Source: Pseudomonadota bacterium (GTDB lineage Bacteria > Desulfobacterota > Desulfobacteria > Desulfobacterales > Desulfobacteraceae). Taken from it: 14,466 bases of DNA. Shown in pieces: positions 13,704 through 14,466 of the stretch (positions are counted from its first letter, which is position 1; each line of letters begins with the position of its first letter). Made by a program: the position numbers and the translations under genes. The notes under the pieces were generated by a model, which searched no databases, was not told where the DNA came from, and was given only the letters and a program-made list of their open reading frames with translations. The DNA lies in contig JAHJDU010000224.1 in the NCBI GenBank assembly GCA_018812385.1, forward strand, positions 1-14,466, read 5' to 3'.

Positions 13704-13746
13704 GACATATAGCAACTCCCTAAGAAAATAATAATCAAAACTTAAT

Positions 13747-13775
13747 TAAATAACCGGTATTGTTCAAAAAGTCAA
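13747..13775 (-). promoter_or_regulatory. Candidate promoter of the hisI-hisG-engB-era operon
   Basis: On the minus strand TTGACT (13775-13770) is followed after 17 bases by TATTTA (13752-13747), leaving a leader of about 35-40 bases before the hisI ATG. The -10 box is weak. No his leader peptide with a histidine run is visible. Confidence 0.35.
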
Positions 13776-13823
13776 ATTTTAAAAACCTTGGATCCTTTGT
13801 GGTTATCCTTTAATTTTGCTATT

Positions 13824-13849
13824 CAATCAGGAATATTATATTCCGATTG
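13824..13849. promoter_or_regulatory. Palindromic site, candidate enhancer/operator upstream of the sigma-54 promoter
   Basis: GGAATA (13830-13835) and TATTCC (13839-13844) flank TTA, and outside them CAATC (13824-13828) pairs with GATTG (13845-13849), with one extra A on the left. The near-perfect dyad is centred about 140 bases upstream of the predicted sigma-54 start, a typical distance for an activator-binding site. It also lies upstream of the his promoter on the other strand. Confidence 0.5.
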
Positions 13850-13937
13850 GAAATCAATTCAGATATAAAATTTCTTATTTTTAAAGAATTTTATTGACGG
13901 AAAACTGCGATTAATAAAAAATATTTCTTTAAATTCA

Positions 13938-13987
13938 ATCGCTTATGATAAATGGCATGCTTTATGCTGTGTGATTGCTTATGATAA
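13938..13987 (+). repeat. 14-bp direct repeat flanking the sigma-54 promoter
   Basis: ATCGCTTATGATAA (13938-13951) recurs as ATTGCTTATGATAA (13974-13987), 36 bases later with one mismatch. One copy ends just before the -24 element; the other covers the predicted transcription start. Confidence 0.55.
13953..13968 (+). promoter_or_regulatory. Sigma-54 (RpoN) promoter for the 121-aa gene
   Basis: TGGCATGCTTTATGCT matches the -24/-12 consensus TGGCAYG-N4-TTGCW except for one base (A for T). The essential GG and GC are exactly 10 bases apart. The predicted start is near 13979, about 38 bases before the ATG at 14017. Confidence 0.65.
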
Positions 13988-14016
13988 TAACTGACTCTCT
14001 ATAAAAGGGGACTTAA

Positions 14017-14382
14017 ATGAACTGGAAATTTTGGGAAAAAAAGAAAACTGATCTTACCGTTAAACCGGCCAAAGCACAAGCTAAACCAAAGGATCTTCCC
14101 CAGGACGTCGGAAAGTATCTGGTTGTTAAATTGGGATATGACCCGGATTGGGTATGGGTACTTAAATCAGTTGCAATCAAAAAAGAGAACAAAAAAGACT
14201 GCTTTGATTTTCGGGCGTTTGATGCGGTCACAGCCCATGCCAAGGGTGTAAAAGTAGAAAACTATTTCTCCCTGGAAGCGCACCCTGATCTGGTTTTGTT
14301 TGACGGGTGGTATGATCAGAACAGCAGACAGGTAGCTGTCAATGATCACTACAAAGAATTGAAAAAGGAGAGTGCTGCCTGA
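14017..14382 (+). CDS. Conserved-looking protein of unknown function behind a sigma-54 promoter
   Basis: A 121-aa soluble protein that I do not recognise. An aromatic, lysine-rich start (MNWKFWEKKK) leads into a short Ala/Lys/Pro linker (to about residue 27). The rest looks like one compact domain with strands such as KYLVVKLGY (33-41) and WVWVLKSVAI (45-54), then FDFRAFDAVTA, a YFSLEAHPDLVLFDGWYD segment (83-100) and a charged final helix. No signal peptide, membrane span or metal motif. A good ribosome-binding site (AGGGGA) lies 6-7 bases before the ATG. The sigma-54 promoter and upstream palindrome imply expression only under a specific signal. The next gene, if real, is convergent. Confidence 0.75.
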   Translation: MNWKFWEKKKTDLTVKPAKAQAKPKDLPQDVGKYLVVKLGYDPDWVWVLKSVAIKKENKKDCFDFRAFDAVTAHAKGVKVENYFSLEAHPDLVLFDGWYDQNSRQVAVNDHYKELKKESAA

Positions 14383-14411
14383 GACCAGCCTGTAACCTTC
14401 TTTCCATAAAC

Positions 14412-14466
14412 TTATCCAAGATAGGCACAAACAGCATCTGCACCAGTATCACCATCAATGGCCGAA
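14412..14466 (-). CDS. Possible C-terminal end of a gene entering from the right
   Basis: On the minus strand one frame is open from the window edge to a TAA at 14414-14412 and encodes SAIDGDTGADAVCAYLG. The composition looks protein-like and the position, 29 bases from a convergent stop, is sensible. At 17 residues it is too short to identify or to be sure it is coding. Confidence 0.3.
   Translation of the reverse strand, partial: SAIDGDTGADAVCAYLG

Noticed and set aside
13329..13715. TTG start of hisI at 13715
   Set aside because: It abuts the AGGGAG ribosome-binding site; the ATG at 13703 is correctly placed and matches the usual HisI length.
13704..14016. Small RNA, tRNA or his leader peptide in the 313-base gap
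   Set aside because: No cloverleaf, no histidine codon run and no terminator-bounded transcript could be recognised; the gap is better explained as two divergent promoters with operator sites.

Overview
The window is an AT-rich, tightly packed bacterial chromosome segment. It holds 17 complete protein genes and one large and one doubtful gene fragment at the ends. I see no rRNA, tRNA, CRISPR array, insertion sequence or prophage. Family content suggests a Desulfobacter/Desulfobacula-like sulfate reducer (Desulfobacterota): an acetyl-CoA hydrolase/transferase fused to a GNAT domain, a deltaproteobacterial-style IHF/HU protein, a DUF1848 protein next to DusB, and a hisI-hisG pair leading into engB-era. 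The taxon is inferred from resemblance only, since no search could be run.

Layout, left to right. (1) 1-2604: the end of the CoA-transferase/GNAT fusion (+) converges on an AMP-forming acyl-CoA synthetase (-); together these point to acyl-CoA metabolism. (2) 2605-4800: the synthetase is divergent from a Dus-type tRNA dihydrouridine synthase (+), followed by an IHF/HU-family protein and a universal stress protein. Each of the last two has its own leader. (3) 4820-5599: an alpha/beta hydrolase (-). (4) 5707-7943: three overlapping + strand genes, namely a short protein of unknown function, a DUF1848 protein with a C-terminal cysteine cluster, and DusB. They converge on queF (-). (5) 8354-8683: a leader region between divergent queF and a 260-aa protein that pairs a coiled coil with a recombinase-like DNA-binding tail. 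(6) 9520-13703: a six-gene - strand operon, hisI-hisG-aminotransferase-engB-era-HNH. Adjacent genes overlap or lie within 3 nt, and a strong bidirectional hairpin terminator closes the operon. (7) 13704-14466: a regulatory region with a good sigma-54 promoter and an upstream palindrome in front of a 121-aa orphan, then the window edge.

How the genes fit together: translation and RNA maintenance recur. There are two dihydrouridine synthases, the queuosine-pathway enzyme QueF, and two ribosome-assembly GTPases (EngB, Era). Histidine biosynthesis is tied to the GTPases by translational coupling. The least explained parts are the DUF1848/DusB operon, the 260-aa orphan with its structured upstream region, and the apparently sigma-54-controlled 121-aa orphan.
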